A stretch of DNA of 64,000 bases from Prunus persica. Its lineage: Eukaryota > Streptophyta > Magnoliopsida > Rosales > Rosaceae. Below the pieces are notes generated by a model. The model saw only the letters and a list, made by a program, of their open reading frames with translations. It searched no databases and was not told the DNA's origin. Location: positions 28,989,664 to 29,053,663 of the forward strand of contig NC_034009.1 in the NCBI RefSeq assembly GCF_000346465.2, written 5' to 3'. This document shows, one piece after another, positions 46,301 through 57,838 of this stretch; within the stretch, counting starts at the first letter, position 1, and every line of letters starts with the position of its first letter. The position numbers and the translations under genes are program-made.

Positions 46301-47380
46301 GAGGAAATCAATGCCTATCTTGTTAGCTGTGGTTATGTCAGAAGCACAAGTGAGGCTACATTGTATTGCAAGACTAAGGAAGACTCTGGAACTCTAATAG
46401 TCTCAATCTATGTTGATGACATTGTGTATACAGGCAGCAGTGAAGAATTAATTGATGAATTCAAGACTGAAATGATGAGAAGGTATGAAATGACTGATTT
46501 AGGCCTTTTATATCATTTCCTTGGTATGGCAGTGATTCAAACTGAATCCTGCATTTTCATAAATCAAAAGAAGTATGCTCTGACTTTGCTGGACAAGTTT
46601 GGTTTGAAGCAATGTAAGCCAGTTAGTACTCCTCTGGTGGCAACTGAAAAATTGTGCAAAGATGATGGAAGTGATCCTGCAGATGAGAGTGAGTACAGAC
46701 AGATTGTGGGCAGCCTATTGTATTTGACAGCTACAAGACCAGACATAATGTTTGCAACTAGCCTATTAGCTAGATTCATGCATTGTCCAACAAAGAAACA
46801 CTATGGAACGGCCAAGAGAGTGCTGAGGTATATTCAAGGCACCATTGATTTTGGTATTGAATATCAGAAAGGACAAGAAGCCATTCTAATTGGATATTGT
46901 GACAGTGATTGGGGTGGAAGCCAAGATGACATGAGAAGCACCTCTGGCTATGCTTTCTCTTTTGGCAGTGGAGTATTTTCTTGGGCATCAGTCAAGCAAC
47001 ATAGTGTTGCTCTCTCCACGGCTGAGGCTGAGTATGTCAGTGCAAGTGAAGCTACTACACAAGCAATATGGTTGAGGTTTGTTCTAGAAGATTTTGGAGA
47101 ATTGCAAACTGATGCAACTCCATTAATGGTGGACAACACTTCTGCCATTGCAATGACAAGAAATCCGGTTTTCCATCAGAAAACCAAGCACATCAACCGC
47201 AGGTATCATTTCATCCGAGATGCTCTACAAGATGGAGTTGTGGATTTGAGATACTGCAGGTCTGAAGAACAAGTGGCTGACATCTTCACTAAAGCTCTAT
47301 CTAAAGATCGGTTTAACTATCTTAGAGGATTGCTTGGAGTTAAACCTGTTAACAATTTAGAAGGGAGTGTTGAAGGATAA
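43321..47380 (+). pseudogene. Copia 1 gag-pol, disabled
   Basis: Gag (UBN2-type, from the ATG at 43321) leads to a CX2CX4HX4C knuckle (CYKCDRFGHIAKDC, near 44180) and the protease site VDSACSNH (near 44330). The integrase zinc domain follows (WHRRFGHL, CQDCAIGKSH), then the core with RSDRGREY and NGVAERKN. RT has YVDDIVYTG (near 46410) and RNase H has CDSDWGG and STAEAEY. Defects are a one-base frameshift near 44015, TAG at 44888 and TAG at 46133 (both at Trp codons of the family). The first integrase catalytic Asp is also replaced by Gly (HSGVCGP, near 44920). Confidence 0.93.
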
Positions 47381-47689
47381 ATTGTTTCCAGGTTTAGTTT
47401 AGTTAGTTGGACAGGTGTATGGCTCATATGCCATCACATATTGTTGGACTAACATGTCCAGATTCATGCCAAGTGTACAGCTCACATGCTGGTACAAATG
47501 TATTGGCTGAGTCATTTTCTGTACTAGCTAAAATATATATATTAAAAAGTAGGATGAGATCACACAATGAGTGTGTGCATGATTACATTCTTTTTGCCTA
47601 ACAGATTCTCTCCCTCTCCTTTCTCCAAAAAACCTTTTCTCATACACTTTCTGTGCATGAACCTCTACTATTCTATAGAAACTTCAACA
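47368..47689 (+). repeat. 3' LTR of copia 1
   Basis: It is 322 bp and identical to the 5' LTR apart from two fewer TTAG units. Confidence 0.95.
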
Positions 47690-47694
47690 CCACA

Positions 47695-48629
47695 TACCAC
47701 AATATGATTCTCTCCTTTTTTTACCTTTCATATATTCTATACTTATATTATTATTTTTGGGCAATGGTTCTGTGATTTTGATCTCTATCTCTAACTGTGA
47801 ACGTGCTCATAGGGGACCTTAAGCCTATGTATTAGGGGTCATATCTTGGAGTTTTGGAAACCGTCAGTATTACACATAGAAAGGCTACAAAGGTTTTAAG
47901 ACAACGTTTTTTACGTACTTCACTATACAAGACTTGCTTTCATAATCTAAATGATTTTACTTTTATTTACTTATTATTTGTTTATTATTTAATTTTACTT
48001 CACCTGAAAAGAATTTTCAATTTATTTTATATATTAAATTACGAATGAAATACGCCCAAAGACTCCCATGTCTTTCTTGGTTTTGCTTTTGACTTTTACG
48101 GAAGGACAAGAATTATGATTTTTTTTTAACATGCTAAACAATAGCCACACAAATGAATAAAGATTACAAAGAGTAATCCAGAACTCCACAAAAGATAGTT
48201 GCTGGAAACATTGGACTATATGTCGTCAAATGAGAGTGAAGAATGAAGAATATTCTAGAACAAGAGTTGTTGCTTGATATGGTGATGATCTAAGGCGGTG
48301 AAACAATAGCAATTGAAGTTTGGAGAATTATACATGCTTTACAATAACGTACATACCCCGTTTATGGCAACGAAAATCTGATAAATGATGGTCTCTAATG
48401 GTACGTACATAGGCAGCTTCATCTATTCATTTAAAAATTCCAATCCTTTTTATCACATAAATCAACTCGGATTTACCGATGTTTTTTTTTTATTTATAAA
48501 AAAATTATGTTTCTAATTGAGCCTTATTTCCCTGATGGGCTTTAAAGCATTGAAGTTTTTAGAGAACATTATTTAGAAGATGCTCATTTAGTCAACCGTC
48601 TATTATTTAGACAAAAAAAACTTGACGGT
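47695..48629. other. Intergenic DNA downstream of P450 copy 3
   Basis: The first part continues the locus into which the hAT element and copia 1 inserted. I see no gene, RNA or clear repeat. Confidence 0.5.
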
Positions 48630-51600
48630 TCACAGCGAGTGTAGTATGACAGGAATTCCATGCTGTGGGCGAACTGTCATAAACTGAATCGGCGAGTGGA
48701 CATAACCAGGGGAAAGGGTGAAGCTGTAGCGCTGTAGAATCATTGCCAGAGCAATCTTTGATTCGACAATCGCGAAGTTCATGCCCACACAAGTTCGAGG
48801 TCCCAATCCAAAGGGTATGAATGCGACAATGTTGTTGTTAGTAGCTTTAGCAACCCCTTCTGAGAATCTCTCTGGTTTGAAAACGTTCACATCTTCTCCC
48901 CAATATTTGGGATCATGATGAAGTGATAGATTTGGGACGTGCACTTCAACATTAGCCGGAACAACCATCTTTCCCAGCCTTACTTCCTTTTCTGTTTCCC
49001 TAATAAGTGAAACGACTGGAGGATATAGCCTTAGAGATTCATTGAAGATCATACTCATCTGCATATGCATGCATCCAAATGAAAAATTAGATGACAATAA
49101 ATTAAATGAGGATTTCAAAACTTAACCACTGATTAGATATATAAGTTAGCAATTAACTGATTGAGTTTCTTTTCTTACCGTTTTTAGTTTGTTAAGGCCA
49201 TCAGGGTTTGGATTTTCTTTTCCAAATAATTGTAGGACCTCCTTTCTTGCTTCCTCTTGCCAATCCGTATTCTGTGCAAGAAGAAAGATGGTCCAAGCAA
49301 GCAAAGAATTAGTGGTTTCTTGTCCAGCAAAGTAAAACGTTTTGCATTCATCAACGATTTCATCCATGGAAATCCTCTGGTTTTCATCGGTATCATGATG
49401 AGCCTTCAAAAGTACCCCAAGAAAATCACGCCCAAACCCGTCTGCATCTCCAGTCATTGCTTTGCTTTCTCTTTTCCTAACAATCCCTGCTATGGTGTCG
49501 CGTACTCCTTTCTCAAGCTTCTCCATCTCGATCTCATCACGGGGTTTGTATAACCGACTGCAAATTTTGAACAAAAGACTAAACATGAGTGACAACTCTC
49601 CAACTCTCCAACTCTATTGTTGTGAATAGAAAATATTCCACCATCGTTGATTCTTTAGGATCATTTAGTTAAAAGAAGCTACCTGATGATAGGAAGTCTG
49701 AGACTGAAATTATTTTTGAATATAAGGAAGGTCAACTGCCCCAACATTTCAAAAATGTTCTTCCCGTCTAAGTAGCTGGTGCCAAATGCTGTCCTGGAAA
49801 TAACTTCTGAGGTGAACAACCTAAATTCTTCATACACCTCGATCTCCTTGCCTTCATGATTTACCCACCTTTCTAGCATTGTCTCAGAGCTAGTTATCAT
49901 TTCTGGAATCATACTCTGGTAACACAAGATCATCATACAGTCAATTAGCAAATTTGACATTAAATATAATAATATGTGTACATATTTCTCATTAACAAAT
50001 GACAAAACTACTGGTACAACTATAAATAAATATGGCTTATTTACTGTAATGGCCTTCGAAACTATAGTCAAATATAACTTTATCCCTCTTAAAGTTAAAA
50101 TGACCTAGAGTGCCTCTTTAACCTATATTTTACTTCTCACTTTACTCATGTCCTAAAGTCCGTTTTAAACTTTGTTAAAAATGATGACATGACACAAGTA
50201 AATCCATTATTTTGTTAAAATGGATGACGCATAAGTCCACAAAAAATTAACAAATAGGAAAAAAGAAAAGAAAATTGCTTCTCTCCTCTCTCCCTCTTTC
50301 TTTCTCTGTACCCGAGAACCCCTACCCCACCAAGTTCAAGCAAATCTCCGAGGCCTACGACGTCCTCAACGACCACGCCAAGCCCCAGATCTACGACCTT
50401 TACGACAACGAGGCTCTGAAATCGAGCCAATTCCCGCCGCCCTCTTCTTCCTCCTCGTCTCATTTCGGCACTGCGCCCCACTACTACACTAGCCACGTCC
50501 ACCACCACCACCACCTCTACTTCATTTCAGTTTTCTGAGTTAGTAGGTCAAAACTTGATATCAACCTCGAATTGATCCAAGAACTTCAATTTCTGAAAAC
50601 CCAGTTCTATATGTGGTACAATAGGAAAGTATGAACAAATTCCCATTTCGTCACTTTTCTAGTTTGCCCAATCCAAGAACTTCATTTACCCCCACAGAAC
50701 AATTCCTTTACCCCTCCCCTACCAAAAACTTGATTTCATTTCAGCAAAGCAGAGCTTGGTGGAAAATTTGGGAGAATATGGGTTTGATTTCATTTCATCA
50801 AAGCAGGCTAGAGGAGAGAGAAATGAATTTCAAAACCTACGTTGCACTGATACAACAATACGACACGACACATTGATACGGAAAAGCTTTAAAAATAAGA
50901 ATTTGACTACGGCAAAAAAAGGGCAATTAAAATAATATATAATTTATCAATAGGATTTTTTTTTTATCAATATAATTTATCAATGGGTTAAAAGGGTTTT
51001 GTTTATGGGCTAATCTTTCTATGTATTGGCCAACAGGAAATTTTTTATTTTAAAATCTAATCATTATCATAAAACCCAGCTGAGAGGTGTTTGTACAACC
51101 GGACACTAAACAAACCGTTGAAATAAAAGGAGGCAATGGACAAAACGGTGCGTAGAATTTATTAGGTCACCAACAACACTCAGAGATCGTCTTCTTCGCG
51201 AGGCAAACTACAGCTCTACAAAATTTCAGGAAAAAAAAAAACCCTTGTATGGCTTTGAGTTAAAACACACAAGAAACCAATCATAGCCGAAAAAATTAGG
51301 GTGCATTTGGTATTCTATTCAAATAGGGAACTCAAAAACTTTGATTTTTTTTAAAAGTGAGGAGTTCTTAAATCTATTTTTAATATTCAAAAATTTGTTT
51401 AGTATACAACTTGAAAACTGTTTTCAAATCTTAAAAAATTGAAAACTAGTAGATTATTAGGAAAAAAAATTGAAAATACAAATATTTTTTGTTTTTAATA
51501 ATTGGGATGTTTTTTAGTTGTTCTTAAGTTTGAGTTTTTAAAAATAGGGTTACGAAACAGATTTTCTTCGTTTTAGACTCAAATTCTGTTTTTAAATTTT

Positions 51601-53253
51601 AAAATTTGAATTTAAGTTAAATACCAAACATGCCTTTAAATTCCAATTCAAAATCATTATGGATTTTCTCTCTCTCTCTATTTGAGGCATTTAGTCAAAA
51701 ATGTGGTGGGCACCAGCATAGGAGCAGATTCCGACCTCTCCAAAGGTCTGCCGTTGAAGGGGGAGGCAATGATGGCTGCCCCAAGTGGTTGGTGGAGGGG
51801 TCTCACTTATGTCACGTCAGTGACCAAGGGAGTCCCACTTGGTGGAGGAGAGAAGTAAATTTTTTTTATAAACAGAATATTATTGATTATTTTCACACGT
51901 CACTTATCAGTATTTTTAACAAAAATTTTGATGGATTTGACGACATGCGGTACAGTGAGACCTAATTTAACTTTCAGAGATAATAAATAAGCCTATAAAC
52001 AAGTTTAAAGAAGAACTTACTTTTAAGCTCTCTCCATGGAAGGCATGGTTGGCGAGCCTTCTTAACTTGACCCATTTTTCACCTTCTGACATGGAAATGC
52101 TCTCTCCTAATATCTTCTTCGTATAGCCTTGGGACTTCTGTTTTCGGAAGATTCTATCTTTGTTGTTCATTACCTCCTTCGACAACTCAGGTTCTGCAAC
52201 GACCAACTGAGGTTGAGTGCCATACCACTGAAGAAAATTCCTCCCTGTTGCAACAAAGTCAGTAAATTTAATTGTCTTTGAACTGATATAAGACTATAAA
52301 AAATATAGTAAATTTGGTTTACACTCTTCAAATTTAACTTACTTTACCTTACCTGCAACCCTTCACTTTTTGTTCCTATTAACATCCAATTTTTATAAGT
52401 AAAAACCCATGACTATGATCCAACTCATCAAATTATCTTATTAAGCTCAATATCTGATTTATTATAATTTTTTTATTACCAAAATACCCCTATTTATATT
52501 TCAAAATGTAATGGGTTGGTGTTTTAATTTTTGGTCCCTAATTTATTGTGATAATTCTCTCTAAAAATTTTGTCTACAATTAATTATTCGTTTTATTATT
52601 AAAGTTTATTAGTCAACAATGTGTTGGCCGAAAAATGTACCTATATTTTATTTAAATAATATACCTATATTTTAAGAGGTATATATTTATATTTATATTT
52701 TTTATTGTGGATTTTTTTTCGGTTTGCAATTTTAGGGCAATAAGTTAGAGGGAATGGCAACCAAAAGAAATGGGGTGATTGATATACTATTAATAGGAAG
52801 TATTAATTACAATTATGACAGATAATGAAATACTTGATATTTTACACATAGATTTATAGAATGATAGATATATGTCTAGAAAATAGAAAATATAAGGACC
52901 TATATTGCACAAGTCCAAGAAAATAAGTATAAATAACCATGGTTAATGAAGAGTTTGTAAGACGTACCAAACATCTTGGACCATTTGTGAGTATGAGGCT
53001 GAACTGCAGAGAATATGTCATGTGATAAGCTTCTGGGCCTGCTCATAGCTTCCTTCTTCATGCTCATGATTTCTTTGGTGTTTCCATGGACAAGTGTGTA
53101 AGAAGGGCCTTTCACTCCCTGGAGATCCATGAATTTCTGGAAGCGGTTTGGGGTCCACCATTGTTTGTAAAATAGCCTGATGAGAGCTACAAGGAACACA
53201 AGCAGCATGCATGAAACAGTGACTACTGGCATTCCAATTCCGAACCAACTCAT
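48630..53253 (-). CDS. Cytochrome P450, CYP749A-like (copy 3, complete, enlarged introns)
   Basis: Exons are 52968-53253, 52021-52244, 49683-49915, 49179-49557 and 48630-49058, with GT-AG introns. They are the same lengths as in copy 2 and total 516 residues plus stop. Motifs seen are the N-terminal anchor, WWTP hinge, WVKLRR, AGQETT, ESLR, FKPERF and the haem loop FGLGPRTCVG. Pro replaces Ser in that loop, a tolerated position in the FxxGxRxCxG pattern. No internal stop was found. Intron 1 is 723 bp (about 100 bp in copies 1 and 2) and intron 2 is 2.1 kb (about 100 bp in the others) because of insertions. Exon 2 and exon 4 carry most of the protein changes, for example KPRDEIEMEKLE in place of KTSDEIKSEKLE. 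Splicing of the long introns is not certain. Confidence 0.9.
50300..50538 (+). pseudogene. DnaJ (HSP40) gene fragment in P450 intron
   Basis: The plus-strand reading contains KFKQISEAYDVLND and then QIYDLYDNEALKS, the second half of a J domain followed by a Ser/Pro and His-rich tract, as in DnaJ subfamily B proteins. The HPD motif and first half are missing, and the tail ends at a stop at 50536-50538. It lies antisense to the P450. It is a captured exon fragment and not a working co-chaperone. Confidence 0.75.
51299..51635. mobile_element. Tourist-like MITE, 337 bp
   Basis: The ends GGGTGCATTTGGTATT and AATACCAAACATGCCT are imperfect inverted repeats of the GGG-TTTGGTA type. TTA lies on both sides (51296-51298, 51636-51638). 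It is nested in the larger intron insertion. Confidence 0.6.
52300..52915. repeat. Insertion of about 600 bp in P450 copy 3 intron 1
   Basis: The intron ends match copies 1 and 2, but about 600 bp of AT-rich sequence in the middle is unique to copy 3. No terminal repeats were recognised. Confidence 0.5.
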
Positions 53254-53384
53254 TTTTCTAGCTTCTTTCTTTCCTTCTTCTTCTTCTTTCGGGTAAATGC
53301 GATGAGCCAAAACCCAAGAGGCAATTCTAGCTTGTATGTCAGTTTTCTGTGTACGGCATGCATGCAGCTCTCTTCGGTTTATAT

Positions 53385-53391
53385 TTATATA
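53385..53391 (-). promoter_or_regulatory. TATA box of P450 copy 3
   Basis: TATATAA on the minus strand lies about 135 bp upstream of the ATG, followed upstream by a duplicated ATATAAA-like stretch. Confidence 0.55.
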
Positions 53392-54413
53392 GTAAATGCT
53401 TGTGCGAATTTTCTCTTAAAAAATATATTAAAAAATTGAAAATAAAGCAAAGCTTGACTAAAAGCAATAAGAGGAGCAGCCGAAGAGGACCGAGAAAATA
53501 TAATTTTTTATATCTTCTCATTCAGTCCAGTGGAACATGAATGTTATTTGAATGTAGTAGTAAACAAGTGTAGGCAGCTGCCCACACTTAAATGTTTTAT
53601 TCAACAATATAGGCTACAATAAATAGAATAGCCTCAGTTGGCTCAAAATATCAGGCCAATTTAGGAAATTACTTAGTTTGTCTTCCATCACGTATTTTGT
53701 GTGATCTTTCATAAAATAATAACATAGTTATATAAATATATAATATTACTACATTAATAAATATTATAATATTTATGCCCACATTTTCACCATTTACTTG
53801 TCTGCCACTTTTTAAAAATAATAATAATAATTTTGGTGGTGGAATATTTGGGCAATCTCCTATTCAAAAAATAATAATAAAATTGAAAAGTCATAAATGG
53901 TGATCTCATGGTATGGTCGTGAGTGAGCATCAAAAGAAGAAGAAGCCAAGATAATGATCAAAAGAAGGAAAAACAGAAAGAGAAAGGCTGAATTGAATCA
54001 GTCACTGTCGTCACAAAATTCAGAGTCTCCTAACTTGACTTGAGACCCCCGTCAATTTATTCTGTTAATATAATAATTTCATATTTTTGACCGATACATA
54101 GCGGAACATGCCCGTTACAATTAGAAACTTTTTTTTTTTTTTATAGAGGAACTAGAAACTAGTTAAACATATGATTAACCTGACCAATAAAACTTAAACA
54201 TGATTAAGGTCAGCAAGTGGAAAGTTGTTTGTTTGAGTCATAATTGATAATGTCCATAAAATAATGGATAATTCATAAACTAAGTTCTATCTCTTTTTCA
54301 ACAACACCTAGCGCGATCACCACTCTCTTTGCTTACATCTCCTTCTCTCCTCCCTCAAAACCAAAACAACACCCAGCGCCTCCACCACCACAGTCCCCGG
54401 CCTCGACTCGGCG
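53392..54413. other. 5' flank of P450 copy 3 (duplicated segment)
   Basis: Around 53950-54280 it aligns with 2300-2660 upstream of copy 1 and with 21750-22200 upstream of copy 2. The homology fades near 54290. There is no gene. Confidence 0.5.
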
Positions 54414-56045
54414 GTGTCGGAACCTCAAGTATTGTAGGTTTGGGTGTGCAAAACATATCATTGGCACACCCAAAATCTAGAATATGAGTTTCCATCATAA
54501 AGAAGTAAAACAAGCTTTCGTGTTCTCAACTATTTTCCGAATCACGAATTGGTTAGCATGCTCCAACGGTTAAGAGATACGACTTCACTTATGGATCATA
54601 TATAAGGCACTCACTATAGAATGACTCCATGAACCAAGACTTTGTCTTTCTTTTGTTGGGCCTGTTTTCTTTGCTGGGTTTGGGCCTCAGTTGCCTTGTT
54701 GGGACTTTTAGCCGCCATCTTGCCAAACTTCCTATTGATGCACAAAAATGATCAGACACTTTTGGGTCCAACTTAGTAATGATGTCACCTTCGGCACTGT
54801 GAGCTCTTCGGCAAGCTAAGCGAACTGCGAAACAAAGAACGAGCAGTGAGACCTTAGGAACCGGTGTGGTACCAGCCGAAGGTTCTCCGATGCTTAAGTT
54901 AATATTAAGTACGAAGTGAACAGTGATCTAGACAGAGTATTGGCTAAGTAGCCGAATGTAACAATTACCTTGTTTTTGGGGGTTTGTGCCCTTATTTATA
55001 GATTTTAGGAGGCGTGCATCTTGAGCAAAATTTCTATGTGGTGCTGTAGGCATTGCCTGAGGAGGCACCACGTGTCCAACCATTTAGCGAAGCATGGTCT
55101 TTAGCCACGATCAGCAGGCCAAGGGGTCGAAGGCTCCAGACCTGCTGATCGTACTTTGTGGGACGTAATAAATTGCCAAGCTTAATGGGTCCCTTGTTCT
55201 ACGTGTCTTTCTCTTATTGGCTTATCAGATACAGTATAAACAGAAGTCTCCCAAGTTTTCGATTAAGAAGGACTTCTTGGTTGGGGACTTGTTCTTGTCT
55301 TCGACATTCTAACCAGCTGATAATTGCCATAAGGATGATGAGCCAGACTCATCTTGCTGCCAATGGCTCTATCCTAGTCCCCCAACTCTCCAAAGAATGA
55401 GGCCTTGCAGAGGAAAGGGCTTAAGGAAATAGTGTCTAACGGTAAGAGTGACAGGCTAAATGACATCGTGTAACTGGGCCTGACCTGGAGGTAATAAAGG
55501 CATTTTGCAGAACGGTATGGTGATGTAATCGTTAAATGATGCTAGATTTGCCCGCACATAGTATGTCTTTGGGGCATAACATGACGCTTAGTCTTCTATG
55601 CCTAGAGTGCTAGTTATCCTGAATCCCAATGGGCCACCTGTCTAGAGCCCCGTGGTACAGGTGTAGTAATGATAGTGTCGGTTGGTGTAACCGAGGTGAG
55701 CCCTCTGGGCCTTCCGTATAAAAGGAGATGGCTCGTGTTTGAAAAATCACTTGGCATTTGAGAGCGATTTTTGAGCTACAAGAGAGGCAATTTTCGGTGA
55801 TTAGTTAGCCGAAGGAAAGGCGATTTTTGGTGGTTGAGCATACTGTGGAGCAATTTCCTCCTCCGTGAAAACAAAAAGCCTTATTTTTCTTTAATCTCTG
55901 TCAATCAAACTTGTTTTTTAGCTTGAAATGAACGACAAATCATGGATGAACATTTGGTAGGGCATAATCATAGGTGGCGATGGCCGTAGGAAACCTTAGT
56001 TTGATCTTGCATGGCATTTAGTTTTCTTTTCATTTCTGTTTGTAG
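54414..56045. other. Decayed retroelement-like non-coding region
   Basis: A minus-strand TATAAATA (54993-55000) sits in a context like that of the Ty3 LTR promoter. Downstream text to 56045 looks like an untranslated leader that ends with a splice acceptor (tttgtag) directly before an ATG. LTR ends were not resolved. The interpretation as an old LTR plus leader is inference. Confidence 0.3.
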
Positions 56046-57838
56046 ATGCCAGAGAGTGAGTTAGAATATGAGAGTAAACCTACAGCGTTTGATGGAGAAT
56101 CATCAGATGATGATCGAGGCACTGATAATGAAGTACTTGAAATTGATAGTGTTGTAAGTGAGGGTGCCAATGATGAAAAGCTTGAACTTGAAAATATGGA
56201 TGATAGGGATCTGCGGGTGCCTTCAATCAACCAAGAAAATTTGAAGATGGCAATAGGTGCACTGTCGTTGGCTACTCTTCCATGCGGTGTTGAGTGTGCC
56301 AGCACCAGCCAATATTATGAATATCTTATGAGGGATACATGAGTGCTTCATTAGCATGTGAGTTACCATTTGGAGACTTCCACATATGGCCGCGTGGAAG
56401 CGGCTGCCGAATCTTCTTTTAGGCCGATACTGGCTGCCGAAGTGGTGTGTACAGGGAATCCCAGGATACTAATGGGGCAATCGAAGGGGCCGTTGTTTGG
56501 AGTTGATTATTTGGATCCGAATAAGGTTACAGAAAAGGAGCTAATGGAATATTGTGCCAAATACCAGATTCGGTAAAGTGGTAGATTTATGGAACTATCA
56601 AATCTCTGAGTACCATTGCAACCTGCGGTACAAAGGATTCTGGCCCAAATCGGCTATACCCCTGACAAGCCTGTTCGGTTCTGTAACATCCCACATCGAT
56701 CAACGGAGAGGGGGTGATGTACCTTATATGTACATGCCCGCCTCCATCTAGCACGAGGCCTTTTGGGAGCTCACTGGCTTCGGAGTCATGGGAACTCCGA
56801 AGTTAAGCGAGTTGGGGCTAAAGCAATCCCACGATGAGTTACCCACCTAGAAGTTGCTCATGAATTCCTAAAAACAAAATCGTCAGGGCAGAGAGGGGGG
56901 CCCAAAGCAGACAATATCGTGTTACGACGGAGTCGATCCTGGGATGTAACAATTTGGTATCAGAGCCATTCTACCGTGTGGTGCGAGTGTGCTGACGATG
57001 ACGTCGGGCCCCTAAGGGGGGTGGATTGTAACATCCCACATCGACCAACGGAGAGGGGGTGATGTACCTTATATGTACATGCTCACCTCCATCTAGCACG
57101 AGGCCTTTTGGGAGCTCATTGGCTTTGGAGTCATGGGAACTCCGAAGTTAAGTGATTGGGGCTAGAACAATCCCAGGATGGGTGACCCACTAGGAAGTTG
57201 TTCGTGAGTTCCCAAAAATAAAACCATGAGGGCAGAGAAGAGGGCTCAAAGTGGACAATATCGTGCTACGGCTGAGTCAATCTCGGGATGTGACAGGTTC
57301 TATATCCCCACGACCTTTCAGAAGATCAGTAGGTTATAAGTCAACCGTTTGGTAGGTCTATAAGATTTGACTTGTTATGGCCGTGGTTTTACCAATGATG
57401 AAATGACTTGTTATTTTGTTCGTGGTAGACTAAAGCAGTCGATTGAGGACATCCAGAAGTTGAGCGTGTAAGGAGATCCATATCAGCTGCCGATCGCTTG
57501 TATCCCTATATGTTATGTACTCGAAATTTGCGGCAGTCAAGCTTGTTAGAGAAGAGGAAAGTAAGTTCATCTGTTGTGTCGTTCGGTAATTTGCTAAAAT
57601 TGTTCTTGTTTTATTCTGACTGAATGTTCTCTATCGATGTTGTAGTGACAAGCGCAAGGGAAATGTCTGAGTCCTCCAAACAGTGGCTGATGGTGGGGAA
57701 TCAAGTCTGACAATAGCAACGGCAGCCCAGGGTTGAGGGGTTTTCGTAGAAAACCTTGGTTAAGCAGTCTGAGTCAACTTTGGACAACCAGACCCTTGGT
57801 GGCCATCTTCAGCATAGGCAAGCTGAAGAGGTGGAAGC
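56046..57838 (+). pseudogene. Decayed acidic-protein ORF of an unidentified retroelement
   Basis: The ORF starts MPESELEYESKP at 56046 and runs to a stop at 56342. Coding-like text continues in 56358-56576, with DYLDPNKVTEKELMEYCAKY. It then passes the Cassandra insertion, whose removal joins PVRF to YIPTTFQKIS without loss of bases, and reaches an intron-like GT-AG segment at 57561-57645. The second copia element cuts it at 57838, and flank text continues after 62595. I do not recognise the family. Because the ATG abuts a splice acceptor as in the antisense PMD gene, it may be the extra ORF of another Ty3 element. Confidence 0.4.
56682..57295 (+). mobile_element. Cassandra-type TRIM with 5S rDNA-like LTRs
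   Basis: Two LTRs of 270 and 269 bp (56682-56951 and 57027-57295) begin TGTAACATCCCACATCGA and end in ACA. They are flanked by exact GGTTC duplications. The 75-bp interior carries the primer site (TTTGGTATCAGAGCC) directly after the left LTR and a G-rich polypurine tract (AAGGGGGGTGGAT) before the right one. Each LTR contains 5S rRNA internal promoter text: AACTCCGAAGTTAAG (box A) and, in the right LTR, GATGGGTGACCC (box C). It codes for no protein and must be mobilised by other elements. Confidence 0.95.

Larger units (their letters stand above)
42908..47689 (+). mobile_element. Ty1/copia retrotransposon 1 (recent)
   Basis: LTRs are 42908-43237 and 47368-47689, flanked by exact CCACA (42903-42907, 47690-47694). 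The only LTR difference I see is an 8-bp gain of two TTAG units in the left copy, so insertion is very recent. The primer site begins TGGTATCAG directly after the left LTR, matching initiator tRNA-Met use. Domain order protease-integrase-RT-RNase H marks copia. Confidence 0.95.
50034..51993. mobile_element. Insertion in P450 copy 3 intron 2, possible TIR element
   Basis: Relative to copies 1 and 2, intron 2 gained about 1.95 kb. The insert is bounded by GGCTTATTTA and TAAATAAGCC, with TAT on both sides, which could be the terminal repeats of one DNA element. Ten bases is short in AT-rich DNA, so it may instead be several insertions. It contains the DnaJ fragment and a nested Tourist-like MITE. 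Confidence 0.4.

Noticed and set aside
48040..48070. Inverted piece of the P450 promoter flank
   Set aside because: Only about 13-15 bp match the complement of the flank near 1390, too short in AT-rich DNA.
56761..56880. Genuine 5S rRNA gene
   Set aside because: The 5S-like text lies in both LTRs of a Cassandra TRIM with TSD, primer site and polypurine tract, so it is part of the element.
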